Below, in pieces: positions 17,569 through 24,965 of a stretch of DNA of 64,000 bases. Position 1 is the stretch's first letter. Each line of letters opens with the position of its first letter. Both the position numbers and the translations under genes were made by a program. The notes beneath the pieces are model-generated. The model ran no database searches. It was not told the origin of the DNA and was given only the letters and a program-made list of their open reading frames with translations. Source of the stretch: Nocardiopsis sp. FR4 (GTDB lineage Bacteria > Actinomycetota > Actinomycetes > Streptosporangiales > Streptosporangiaceae); NCBI RefSeq assembly GCF_009830945.1, contig NZ_VWVV01000026.1:48262-112261 (forward strand), read 5' to 3'.

Positions 17569-17788
17569 GGCCGACAAGCCTAAGGGCGCGGCCCGGCGGC
17601 GGCCATGGTTTTTCCGGGCGCGACCCGGCGCGGCAGCAGGTAAGGAAAATCTATCTTCGAGGTTAGATGCAGCCCCGGGGAAGCCCGGTGCGCGAATGGG
17701 CGGACGCGTTTTCCGAATAGACCACACAGGTCAACTGTAAGGTGTCTTTCCAGTTGGGGGCGCAAATGGCGGCGAAAGCCAGGTCATA

Positions 17789-17800
17789 CCAGTCGACTGG
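17789..17800. promoter_or_regulatory. 12-bp palindrome upstream of the LPMO gene
   Basis: CCAGTCGACTGG is a perfect palindrome 278 bases before the LPMO start and could be an operator for it or for the divergent DUF4037 gene. It does not match the DasR chitin-regulon site. Confidence 0.4.
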
Positions 17801-17909
17801 CATGTTTACTCCCGCGTAGAGCGATCACGGGTGGCACTCCGTTCCCCGTGCACCAGCGGCCTTGACGTGTGGTGACCGGGTACTTACCTTCTATCGACAA
17901 CAGGTGGAA

Positions 17910-17974
17910 GGAAATATCCGGCCCTCCGGAATTCCCTGGACAACGCCGTCCGGCATCCATAGGGGAAATATCCG
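17910..17974. repeat. Direct repeat GGAAATATCCG in the LPMO upstream region
   Basis: Two identical 11-bp copies at 17910-17920 and 17964-17974, each an almost symmetrical GGAAATATCC, lie about 105-160 bases before the LPMO start. They are the only AT-centred motifs in a GC-rich region and look like regulator sites. The rest of 17569-18077 holds no gene that I can support. Confidence 0.5.
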
Positions 17975-18077
17975 AGCCCCGTTGGACGCCCTCCGCCCGC
18001 CTGGGCCGGAAACGGTCCGGGTCACCCCCGCTACGACCCCCGACCCGGGTCGTGACCCGAAAGAAGGGCTCCCGCTC

Positions 18078-18596
18078 ATGAAGATCCGCAGCAGAATCCG
18101 CTCCCTCGCGGCCGTGGCCGCCGCCACCGCGCTCACCTTCACCCTGATGCCCGCCGGAGTCGCCAGCGCCCACGGCTACGTCTCCGCCCCCATGAGCCGA
18201 CAGGCCCAGTGCGCCGCGGGCATCGTGCAGTGCGGCGGCATCCAGTGGGAGCCGCAGAGCGTGGAGGGCCCCAAGGGCCTGATGAGCTGCTCCGGCGGCA
18301 ACGCCCGCTTCTCCGAGCTCGACGACAACAACTACGGCTGGCAGGTCACCCAGGTCGGCACCTCCCTGACCTTCACCTGGACCCTGACCGCCATGCACGC
18401 CACCGCCAACTGGGAGTACTTCATCGGCGGCCACCGCATCGCCAACTTCAACGACAACGGCGCCCGCCCGCCGTCGACCGTTCGGCACACCGTGAACCTG
18501 TCCGGCTACAACGGCAGGCACACGATCCTGGCCCGGTGGAACGTCGCCGACACCGCCAACGCCTTCTACTCCTGCGTGGACGTCAACATCCGCTAG
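18078..18596 (+). CDS. Secreted lytic polysaccharide monooxygenase, AA10 (CBM33) family
   Basis: Copper enzyme that cleaves chitin or cellulose oxidatively outside the cell. The 172-residue precursor has a signal peptide (basic MKIRSRIRSL, hydrophobic core, ASA cleavage) that exposes His32 as the new N-terminus (HGYVSAPMSRQ). With His107 in TAMHATANWEYF it makes the histidine brace, and Phe163 in NAFYSCVDVNI is the usual axial residue. Cysteines at 45, 52, 71 and 166 can form two disulfides. It is a single-domain AA10 with no extra carbohydrate-binding module. ATG 18078 is the only start that gives an export signal. The upstream region holds a palindrome and a direct repeat. Confidence 0.95.
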   Translation: MKIRSRIRSLAAVAAATALTFTLMPAGVASAHGYVSAPMSRQAQCAAGIVQCGGIQWEPQSVEGPKGLMSCSGGNARFSELDDNNYGWQVTQVGTSLTFTWTLTAMHATANWEYFIGGHRIANFNDNGARPPSTVRHTVNLSGYNGRHTILARWNVADTANAFYSCVDVNIR

Positions 18597-18608
18597 GAAC
18601 CGCCCTCT

Positions 18609-18639
18609 CCCCGGTCCGGTCACCAAGCCCGGACCGGGG
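18609..18639. terminator. Hairpin between LPMO and DUF1330 genes
   Basis: An 11-bp perfect inverted repeat (18609-18619 with 18629-18639, arm CCCCGGTCCGG) lies between two convergent genes. Confidence 0.75.
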
Positions 18640-18650
18640 GTCCTCCGTCC

Positions 18651-18986
18651 TCAGGACGCGCGCAGCGACCGACCGAACGCGCCGGAGTCGTGGTCGGGTC
18701 CCACACCCTCGACGAGGACGATGTCGCCCTCGATGTGGTCGGCGCGCAGCGGGATGATCTCCTGGTAGGCGGGGGACTCGTACCAGGCCCGCGCCCGCTC
18801 GATGGACGGGAATCCGATGAGGACGAGGCCGCCCTCCCACGACCCCTCCCGCACCTCGACCGGGGCGCCGTGGACGAGGAAGCGCCCGCCGAAGGGGTCC
18901 AGGGTCGACTGGATGCGCTCCATGTACTCGATGACGTCGTCATGGATGTCGGCCGGGCGCAGGTGCCCGATGGCGTAGCCGGTCAT
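18651..18986 (-). CDS. DUF1330 domain-containing protein
   Basis: 111-residue ferredoxin-like (dimeric alpha-beta barrel) protein: YAIGHLRPADIHDDVIEYMERIQSTLDPFGGRFLVHG, then WEGGLVLIGFPSIERARAWYESPAYQEIIPLRADHIEGDIVLVEG, which is the full DUF1330 pattern. The family's biochemical role is not established. Single gene, convergent with the LPMO. Confidence 0.85.
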   Translation of the reverse strand: MTGYAIGHLRPADIHDDVIEYMERIQSTLDPFGGRFLVHGAPVEVREGSWEGGLVLIGFPSIERARAWYESPAYQEIIPLRADHIEGDIVLVEGVGPDHDSGAFGRSLRAS

Positions 18987-19105
18987 GTGTCCCCGTTCGG
19001 TCCGCCCGTCGTGTCGGGACCACGGTCACAGATCCGCTCGGCGGTGTCGAGGCTTTTATCCGCCCCGGACGGGACTCCCCGCGCCGGGGCCCGCGGTGGC
19101 GCTGC

Positions 19106-19633
19106 CTATGGTTCGGGCCAGAACTGGGCCAGGTACTGTTCACGGCCCTCGAGGTCGCGTTTGGCGGCGGTGAATCCTGGCCCGTGTCTGTCCTCGAACT
19201 GGTCGAAGAGCGCCATGTAGGCCCCACTGACCATGCGGCGGTTGCGGTGCGCGACCCGGACCCGGTACCTCCCCGGTGCCGGGAGCGTGAGCAGGTCGTG
19301 TTGTGCGCCTGCGGTGATCTCGTTGACGCCGACCACTCCCGTGGCGAGTTCGATGGCGGCGGTGTGCGAGCCCTCCCAGGCCTCTCCGCCCCAGGCCGGT
19401 TCGGACTCCCACGACTCCAGGCCCAGACGGACGAGGACGTTGGTCTGGAAGCTGCGGAGGTAGACGGAGCGCTCACCGACACTGAAGTCGTCGCGGCCGG
19501 GAACTGGGGCCGTGTCGTCGTAGTCCTCGCGGTCGAAGGTCTGGAACATGCCGTAGTCGGGGTAGACGAGTGTGCTGTTCCGGCTGAGGAGGCGGCTCGT
19601 GCGTCTGCTCCGTTGTCGGGGCGTCGGGCGCAC
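19106..19633 (-). CDS. Hypothetical protein, about 175 residues, start uncertain
   Basis: Unrecognised. The convincing part begins around STLVYPDYGMFQTFDRED and runs through NVLVRLGLESWESEPAWGGEAWEG to the C-terminus QYLAQFWPEP; it is rich in beta-strand-like segments (YRVRVAHRN) and has no signal peptide or membrane segment. The first 20 residues are Arg/Ser-rich and may not be coding; the frame opens with GTG 19633 without a ribosome-binding site. It is the last chromosomal gene before the integrated element, 100 bp from attL. Confidence 0.5.
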   Translation of the reverse strand: MRPTPRQRSRRTSRLLSRNSTLVYPDYGMFQTFDREDYDDTAPVPGRDDFSVGERSVYLRSFQTNVLVRLGLESWESEPAWGGEAWEGSHTAAIELATGVVGVNEITAGAQHDLLTLPAPGRYRVRVAHRNRRMVSGAYMALFDQFEDRHGPGFTAAKRDLEGREQYLAQFWPEP

Positions 19634-19702
19634 TGAGCGTAGACGGAGGTGCTGTCAGACCACGGGATCCCTTCTCCGGCGCATGGCTGGAGAAACGACG
19701 AG

Positions 19703-19724
19703 GGCCGGTCCCGTAGGACCGGCC
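19703..19724 (-). terminator. Hairpin left of attL, probable original tRNA-Pro terminator
   Basis: A 9-bp perfect stem (19703-19711 with 19716-19724) with a CGTA loop lies 10 bases beyond the duplicated tRNA end. Before integration it would have followed tRNA-Pro. Confidence 0.6.
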
Positions 19725-19733
19725 TTCGTGCTG

Positions 19734-19768
19734 GTCGGGGTGGCGGGATTTGAACCCACGACCTCTTC
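19734..19768. repeat. attL, duplicated 3' end of tRNA-Pro
   Basis: Bases 19734-19768 are identical to 31447-31481 and cover the T-arm, the acceptor 3' strand, the variable loop and part of the anticodon arm of tRNA-Pro. The match stops after the anticodon stem, and the rest of a tRNA is missing here. Confidence 0.92.
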
Positions 19769-19871
19769 CCGTACCGGGGGCCTCCGCTGGCCTGTGTGCG
19801 GACCCCAGGAACCGCACCTGACCTCGGCCGACGTGCCTGACGCTTCTTGTCGTTCCCGGAGCTCTCCCGAA

Positions 19872-19892
19872 GCCATGTGCACTGAATGTGCA
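19872..19892. repeat. Left arm-type repeat of the integrated element
   Basis: This 21-bp sequence contains two ATGTGCA heptamers 11 bp apart. It recurs with one mismatch, in the same orientation, at 31355-31375 near attR, and looks like an integrase or Xis arm site. Confidence 0.65.
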
Positions 19893-20246
19893 TCGCTCTG
19901 AGCCCTGCCACGGACCCCCGACCCCAGGTGGGCCGGGGGTTCTCGTGTGCCTGCGTCACCGCTCCCTCAGCCCCAGTACTCGGCAACCAAGGCTCCGGTC
20001 CGGGGTGCCCGATGGCGCCGGGGCCGGTCACCCCAGACAGACCGTGTCGCGTCATCGGGTGCCCCGGGACCTGAACACATCATCAACCATTGGGACCAAA
20101 TGCCCTGACAGGGGACTGTGTCCTGAGTCACCATGGAGGTATCGGGCAGCTCTGGCCCTGCTCGCCGTACGGGCCTGTCCGAGAGATGTTGCGTGCGTGC
20201 GGCCAACGGCCGTGCGCTCGGGACCGGGCGGCAGCCCGCAGCCCGA

Positions 20247-20287
20247 GCGGCGGCCGGGGGCCGCCGCGACGGCGCTCGCGCCGTCGC
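20247..20287. repeat. Two overlapping GC-rich hairpins before the AIPR gene
   Basis: A 9-bp stem (20247-20255 with 20259-20267, loop GGG) is followed by a 10-bp stem (20266-20275 with 20278-20287, loop TC). Further self-complementary pieces reach back to about 20190. The rest of 19780-20337 shows no supported gene. Base composition changes abruptly to AT-rich right after the hairpins. Confidence 0.6.
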
Positions 20288-20337
20288 CTTGATCCCATAC
20301 AGCTCAACCCGGCAATAGTTTTACCTGGAAGGAACCA

Positions 20338-22062
20338 ATGAATCCCCTTGTGCAGGGTTTGTTTAAGAATTTCTGTAAATCTGAAGAACTGGGTTCTATC
20401 AGTCAGTCCGATGCCTTCGAGTTGTTTTCAGCCTCCTTGGTGATTCCTGATGAGGTCACTTCTCAGGCTCAGTTGACGGACCTCCTTCTTGACCAAGGAA
20501 CAATTGGAATTGATGTCATTGTAATTGAAATAAACGGAAAGATTGTATGGGATTCGGACGATGTCACCGATGTTTGTGATCAGGCTTCTCAGCTTAGTGT
20601 TGCCGTCTACTTCATTCAGGCTAAGTACTCGGAGAAAATATCATCCCCTGATATTCTAAACTTCGGTAAGTCGGTAAAGGATTTCCTTAAGGGGGAAGGT
20701 TTTCATGCATACCGACGGACAAGGACGCTAGTAGATGCACTTGCGTTTTTGTTTTCTGAGTACGCAGGGAAGCTAAAAGGTTCACCCTCTGTTAATGTTC
20801 ACTTCTGCACCGCTGCTCCTAAGAATTCAGTAGAGAGTGAAGTAATTTCGAGTGCCATCAACGATGTAAAGTCTAGCGTTGAATCTCTTGGTTTTATTGG
20901 GGCTGTTAGTGCAGAGGTTTTGGGGGCAAATGATATTCACGAATCCTGGAATAGGAAAAACAAGGCGAACGAAGTGGAGGTCCAGCTGGAGAAACATGTC
21001 AATCTACCGAGGATGACCGGTGTGGACCAGGCTATCCTTGGAGTTGTTTCTGTCTCTGAGTTGCTTAAGTTGATTCAAGGCGACGAGAATGGGATTCTGG
21101 ACGAAAGAGTTTTCTATGATAATGTACGGGGGTTTGATGGGATAGACAATCCCGTTAATAAGAAGATCATCGGAACTCTTAAATCTGAAGAGAAGAACCT
21201 TCTCCCTGTTCTGAATAATGGAGTTACGGTAGTTGCGTCCTCGTACTCGCCTAAGCCTGGAGACGCAGTGGTGATATCAGATTATCAAATTGTCAATGGT
21301 TGTCAGACTAGCCACTGTATCTATATTGCCAAGGATTCTCTGGGGGAGGATATTGAGCGAGTTTTCGTCCCAATCAGAATTGTAGTGACGGGAAACGAGG
21401 ATGTGGCGAATAGCATTGTCCGAGCCACAAATTCACAAACTGCTGTTCGCGAGAATGACCTTGTAGCTCTGACAAAGTTTCAGAAACGTCTCGAAGAGTT
21501 TTATCGACTGGATACACAGGATGTGGGTCTCACGTATGAGCGCAGGTCAGGTCAGTTCTATGGGAAGGAGGTGACTAAAGCGAGGGTTGTAAATATTAAT
21601 GATCAGCTAAAGGCGGTGGCTGCCATGTTCTTGGATATGCCGCACCTGGCGACTAGGTACCCTAGTCACCTCTATTACGAAGTTAATTCTTCTATTTTCT
21701 TGGAAGCTCATAAACTGCTTCCATATGTGGCAAGCGCTTACGGTGCTTATAGGCTTGAGAATGCCTTCAGGACCGGCCTTGATCCTGCGTTCAAGCCGGT
21801 GCGATACCACCTCCTGATGGCGTATAAGTATCACGTCCTTAAGCACAAGTCAGCGCCTCTGGATAAGAACCAATCTGAAAGGGATAGTGAAGCAATAATT
21901 ACTGCCCTTAGGCAGCCGGGGCAGGTTTCCGTATTCCAAAATTTGGCCAACATGATTGTTCAGGCTGGGGGAGGCACTTTGCCTTCTACGGACCGCCTTA
22001 AAAGGCAGCAGTTTGCGCGAGAGTTGGTTTCTCACTCGTTTCTTATTAATGATGCTTTTTGA
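20338..22062 (+). CDS. AIPR-family (abortive infection phage resistance) protein, AT-rich cargo gene
   Basis: 574 residues. The C-terminal two thirds show the AIPR signatures: LLPVLNNGVTVVA (289-300), ISDYQIVNGCQTSHCIYIA (313-331), RATNSQTAVRENDLVAL (362-378) and YERRSGQFYGKE (400-411). The N-terminal part has IGIDVIVIEINGKIV (D59) and VYFIQAKYSE (Q94-x-K96), the pattern of a PD-(D/E)xK nuclease fold of the Mrr type. AIPR proteins are linked to abortive phage infection, with mechanism unclear. The gene is well below the surrounding GC content (about 45% by eye), yet none of its roughly 54 leucines uses TTA. GGAAGGAA precedes the ATG. It stands alone between attL and the pif gene. Confidence 0.85.
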   Translation: MNPLVQGLFKNFCKSEELGSISQSDAFELFSASLVIPDEVTSQAQLTDLLLDQGTIGIDVIVIEINGKIVWDSDDVTDVCDQASQLSVAVYFIQAKYSEKISSPDILNFGKSVKDFLKGEGFHAYRRTRTLVDALAFLFSEYAGKLKGSPSVNVHFCTAAPKNSVESEVISSAINDVKSSVESLGFIGAVSAEVLGANDIHESWNRKNKANEVEVQLEKHVNLPRMTGVDQAILGVVSVSELLKLIQGDENGILDERVFYDNVRGFDGIDNPVNKKIIGTLKSEEKNLLPVLNNGVTVVASSYSPKPGDAVVISDYQIVNGCQTSHCIYIAKDSLGEDIERVFVPIRIVVTGNEDVANSIVRATNSQTAVRENDLVALTKFQKRLEEFYRLDTQDVGLTYERRSGQFYGKEVTKARVVNINDQLKAVAAMFLDMPHLATRYPSHLYYEVNSSIFLEAHKLLPYVASAYGAYRLENAFRTGLDPAFKPVRYHLLMAYKYHVLKHKSAPLDKNQSERDSEAIITALRQPGQVSVFQNLANMIVQAGGGTLPSTDRLKRQQFARELVSHSFLINDAF

Positions 22063-22184
22063 TTTAAATCAATCGCCGTTCGGGGTGGTAGCCTCTTCTT
22101 CTTATTAAGTGCAGCTATCAGATCTTCAAATAAAAATTTTCCTATCGATTGCTTGATCAGGAAATAAACCTTTGCGTGAGGGCG

Positions 22185-22640
22185 CTAATGGCTTGACGAG
22201 AAGTGTTTGCCGTCGTGGGTGCGGACATAAGGAATATTCGTTCCTAGGGCATCTAGGAGGCGGACCGAATAGACTTCATCCATGTGCCCCTTGATCTCGT
22301 CGGTCCTCAGCCACTCAACGGTGGTGGCTTCGCTTGTTGGGCGTTTCTCGCCCCCACGCGGCTTGCAGCGGAAGACGAGGGCGACGATTCCGCGGGCCAT
22401 GTTCTTGTAGACGCCCGTGAGCTGTTCCACCTCGACGTGGATACCGGTCTCCTCCAGGACCTCGCGGACGACTCCCTCCTGCGGGGTCTCGTCCAACTCC
22501 AGTACTCCGCCCGGTGGCTCCCAGTTGCCGTTGTCCCTGCGCTTGATCACCAGCATCCGCCCGTCTTCGCGGATGACGGCTCCCGCCACGGACACGGAGT
22601 GCAGCGGCGTTGACGGCTTGTCTCCGGTGCTGTTACTCAT
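22185..22640 (-). CDS. pif: Pif-like NUDIX protein of the AICE
   Basis: 151 residues with a textbook Nudix box GGVLELDETPQEGVVREVLEETGI (G-x5-E-x7-R-E-V-x-E-E-x-G-I) at about residues 43-66. In pSAM2 the Nudix protein Pif prevents transfer into cells that already carry the element; position and family suggest the same here, though this is inference. ATG 22640 or 22652 could be the start; neither has a ribosome-binding site, so the message may be leaderless. It is divergent from the GntR gene with only 30 bases between the two ATGs. Confidence 0.8.
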   Translation of the reverse strand: MSNSTGDKPSTPLHSVSVAGAVIREDGRMLVIKRRDNGNWEPPGGVLELDETPQEGVVREVLEETGIHVEVEQLTGVYKNMARGIVALVFRCKPRGGEKRPTSEATTVEWLRTDEIKGHMDEVYSVRLLDALGTNIPYVRTHDGKHFSSSH

Positions 22641-22670
22641 GTGCAGGAGCATAGGAGGAACAGAAGGACT

Positions 22671-23450
22671 ATGGCGAGCACTGTAGGGGCGCGGTCCGCG
22701 AAGCCCCGGTACCTCCAGATCGCGGACGACATTGAAGAGCAGATCAGAGCCGGGCGGCTGGCTCCCGCTGAGGAGATCCCGAGTGAGACCGCGCTGATGG
22801 AGCGCTACGGCGTCTCCTCGGGCACGGTCCGCAAGGCCGTGGCCCAGCTCCGCACGACCGGCCTGGTGGAGACCTACCAGGGCAAGGGCTCCTTCGTGAA
22901 GTCTCGGCCTCCGGTCACCCGCAAGTCCTCCGACCGCTTCCGGCGCTCACACCGCCGTGCGGGCAAGGCGGCCTACATCGCCGAGACCGAACAGGCCGGG
23001 GTCAAGCCCACCGTTCAGGTCCTTTCCATCGGACCTGTGTCGGCTCCCGCCGAGATTGCTGAGCGCCTGGGCGTGGACGAGGGCGACAAGGTTCTTGCCC
23101 GTCGCCGTCTCTACTTCAGCGACGGCACTCCCACCGAGGAAGCGACGTCCTACCTGCCGTGGGACGTGGCGCGGGACATCCCTGAACTCTTCGAGGAGAA
23201 TCCTGGAGGCGGTGGCATCTACGCCCGGCTGGAAGAACACGGTCACGAGTTCGCCGAGTACACCGAGACTGTGCGGGCGCGTCTGGCCACCAAGCAGGAG
23301 GCGAGTGCCCTGAGCCTGAGTCCTGGCTCCCCGATCATCCACCTGACGCGCAACGCCGTGACGACGGTCGGCCGTGTGGTGGAGGTGTGCGACACGATCA
23401 TGGCCGCTGACCAGTTCGTGCTCGACTACCGCATCCCCGCCACGGACTGA
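22671..23450 (+). CDS. GntR-family repressor with UTRA domain (KorSA-like)
   Basis: 259 residues. The N-terminal winged helix reads PRYLQIADDIEEQIRAGRLAPAEEIPSETALMERYGVSSGTVRKAVAQLRTTGLVETYQGKGSFV (about 12-76), followed by a UTRA effector domain (LSIGPVSAPAEIAERLGVDEGDKVLARRRLYFSDGTP to the end), so it belongs to the HutC subfamily. In AICEs such proteins (KorSA in pSAM2) repress pra and hold the element in the integrated state. The overlapping promoters with pif allow joint control. Palindromic candidate operators follow 50 bases after its stop codon. Confidence 0.88.
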   Translation: MASTVGARSAKPRYLQIADDIEEQIRAGRLAPAEEIPSETALMERYGVSSGTVRKAVAQLRTTGLVETYQGKGSFVKSRPPVTRKSSDRFRRSHRRAGKAAYIAETEQAGVKPTVQVLSIGPVSAPAEIAERLGVDEGDKVLARRRLYFSDGTPTEEATSYLPWDVARDIPELFEENPGGGGIYARLEEHGHEFAEYTETVRARLATKQEASALSLSPGSPIIHLTRNAVTTVGRVVEVCDTIMAADQFVLDYRIPATD

Positions 23451-23501
23451 GGTACCCGGTCCCTGGCTCCTCGGACAAGCTTCTGTGCCCTAACAGGGTT
23501 G

Positions 23502-23575
23502 ACTCATGTACATGAGTGAGGCAACCTAATCTCACAACTCCTATACATGAGTGAATGTGACTGACTCATGTATAG
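23502..23575. promoter_or_regulatory. Palindromic operators: ACTCATGTACATGAGT plus a spaced inverted repeat
   Basis: A perfect 16-bp palindrome (23502-23517) overlaps a TTGACT -35-like hexamer (23499-23504). A second site has 12-bp arms, CTATACATGAGT (23541-23552) and ACTCATGTATAG (23564-23575). All share the half-site ATGAGT/ACTCAT. They lie upstream of the two small genes at 23957 and 24310 and fit a GntR repressor. Confidence 0.75.
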
Positions 23576-23956
23576 AGGTGTTCTGTAGTCCGTTGGTGTG
23601 AGCGGTGCGCTGGCGACCTGGCGAAGCGGCGCGCCACCTGTCCCCCTGGAGCGTGCTTGGTGGATGCCGCCGTCTCTGATCCGAAGCGATGCAGGTCCTG
23701 TCGTGGACGCGGACGCAAAACCGTCCGCTCTCGGCGCCTGGTCGTGCTGCGTTCCTCAACTGCACGGGAACCGGCGACACGAGTAGTGGCATGCACCGCG
23801 TGCCGGGGGACCGGTACGGACTCCTGACGCACAAGGGCGGAGAACGCTCCGGCCGGATGGCTACCGGCCAGCGGAGCAACCGCCCACAGACAACTGACCC
23901 CCGCGACGCGGGCTAGGCATCCGGGGGCACGGCCAACCTGAGGAAAGCAGGCTGAC
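23576..23956. other. Gap of 380 bp after the operators
   Basis: No convincing gene. A 75-codon frame at 23689-23916 has moderately GC-rich third positions but no ribosome-binding site. The region may be a long leader of the following operon. Confidence 0.35.
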
Positions 23957-24313
23957 GTGAGCGACCTTATCGCCCTGATTCGGGCTTGGGTGACTCTGAT
24001 TCGACCGACCCGACACGGCAGGCACCACCGCACTGGCCCTCGGCCCTACTACCTGCCAACCCCCGCACGGGTGGAGCTGTGGCCCGCCCCGGACCCCATC
24101 GTGATGGACACGGGTGACCCCCGCGCCTACTCCCTCCAGCGCGGCCCCTACACCCATCTGGAGAACCGGCGCCGCGCCCAGCGGGCCGAACGGGACCGGC
24201 GGGGGATCGACCTGCTGGTGCAGATCGCCCGTTCGACCCCCGCACTCGACGACATGGCCGAGTTGCGTGACCTGGTGCGCACGGCCATCGCGGTTGGGGC
24301 GGTGCGACGATGA
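23957..24313 (+). CDS. AICE hypothetical protein, 118 residues
   Basis: Unrecognised. A short hydrophobic N-terminus (LIALIRAWVTLI) is followed by a basic His/Arg stretch, a Pro-rich middle (YYLPTPARVELWPAPDP), and a helical C-terminal half (ENRRRAQRAERDRRGIDLLVQIARSTPALDDMAELRDLVRTAIAVGA). GTG 23957 is preceded by a weak AGG. Its stop overlaps the next start as ATGA, so the two are translated together. Confidence 0.6.
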   Translation: MSDLIALIRAWVTLIRPTRHGRHHRTGPRPYYLPTPARVELWPAPDPIVMDTGDPRAYSLQRGPYTHLENRRRAQRAERDRRGIDLLVQIARSTPALDDMAELRDLVRTAIAVGAVRR

Positions 24314-24741
24314 CCACCGAACCCTCCGGCCCGATCGCCGACCGGGAGACCCTGACGGCCTGGGCACGGGAACAGGGCGTACGGGTGCGGGTGGCGTGTG
24401 AGGACTGGGAGTCCATCACCTACGAAGCCCTCTCCACAGGACCGGACGGAACCCCGCTGGCACAGCGGTACCGGTGTGTGCTGCCCGCGTCCCTCGCGCT
24501 GCGGCGTCTGCGACTGACCTACGTCGTCGGGCTCTGCCACGACGCGGGCGGGGCGGCGTGCAACCACGTCCGCCGGGTCGTGCCCCCGGTGCTCTCGGCA
24601 CCCGAGACAGCCGCACGCCATGACGTGGCGCTGGTAGCTGCCGCGCTGGTGGAGTCCGAACGCCGGGCGGTGTGCGGGGCCACGGTGGACAACCTGACCG
24701 TCTACACCGTGCAGCGCGCTCAGCACTGGCGGCCCTTCTAA
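24310..24741 (+). CDS. AICE hypothetical protein, 143 residues
   Basis: Unrecognised. Sequence features are a small helical start (DRETLTAWAREQGVRVRVACEDWESITYEAL), then RLRLTYVVGLCHDAGGAACNHVRRVVPPVL with two cysteines and a histidine close together, and VCGATVDNLTVYTVQ near the end. No signal peptide. Translationally coupled to the preceding gene; both lie downstream of the ACTCAT operators and so are likely regulated with excision and transfer. Confidence 0.6.
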   Translation: MTTEPSGPIADRETLTAWAREQGVRVRVACEDWESITYEALSTGPDGTPLAQRYRCVLPASLALRRLRLTYVVGLCHDAGGAACNHVRRVVPPVLSAPETAARHDVALVAAALVESERRAVCGATVDNLTVYTVQRAQHWRPF

Positions 24742-24925
24742 CGGCGCCTCTCAGACCCCCGCGTGCCCTGATGTCTTCTGAGACCACGGGGCCCAGGGCA
24801 CGCGGGACCCTTCTTCGCGGCGACGTGCACGCCTCGGGGCGTGCTTCCCGCCGTTGTCCTCTGACCAGTGGCGGGGGTTCATATGTGCCCCCACCTGCTG
24901 ACAGGGGCCGACAACACAAGTAAGC

Positions 24926-24943
24926 TACTCGACCATACGAGTA
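24926..24943. promoter_or_regulatory. Inverted repeat TACTCG-N6-CGAGTA before the second GntR gene
   Basis: The 18-bp symmetrical site lies 22 bases upstream of the ATG of the second GntR gene, as expected for autoregulation. Confidence 0.6.
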
Positions 24944-24965
24944 CTAGAGTCACCAGGTGGACATC

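Noticed and set aside
17780..17810. DasR site before the LPMO gene
   Set aside because: The palindrome CCAGTCGACTGG has a different order of half-sites from the DasR consensus, which has TGG on the left and CCA on the right.
20181..20290. Telomere-like or retron-like structured element
   Set aside because: Stems are present but no reverse transcriptase gene, terminal protein gene or known telomere motif is nearby.
23689..23916. Possible 75-residue AICE protein
   Set aside because: GC at third positions is moderate but no ribosome-binding site or recognisable feature exists.
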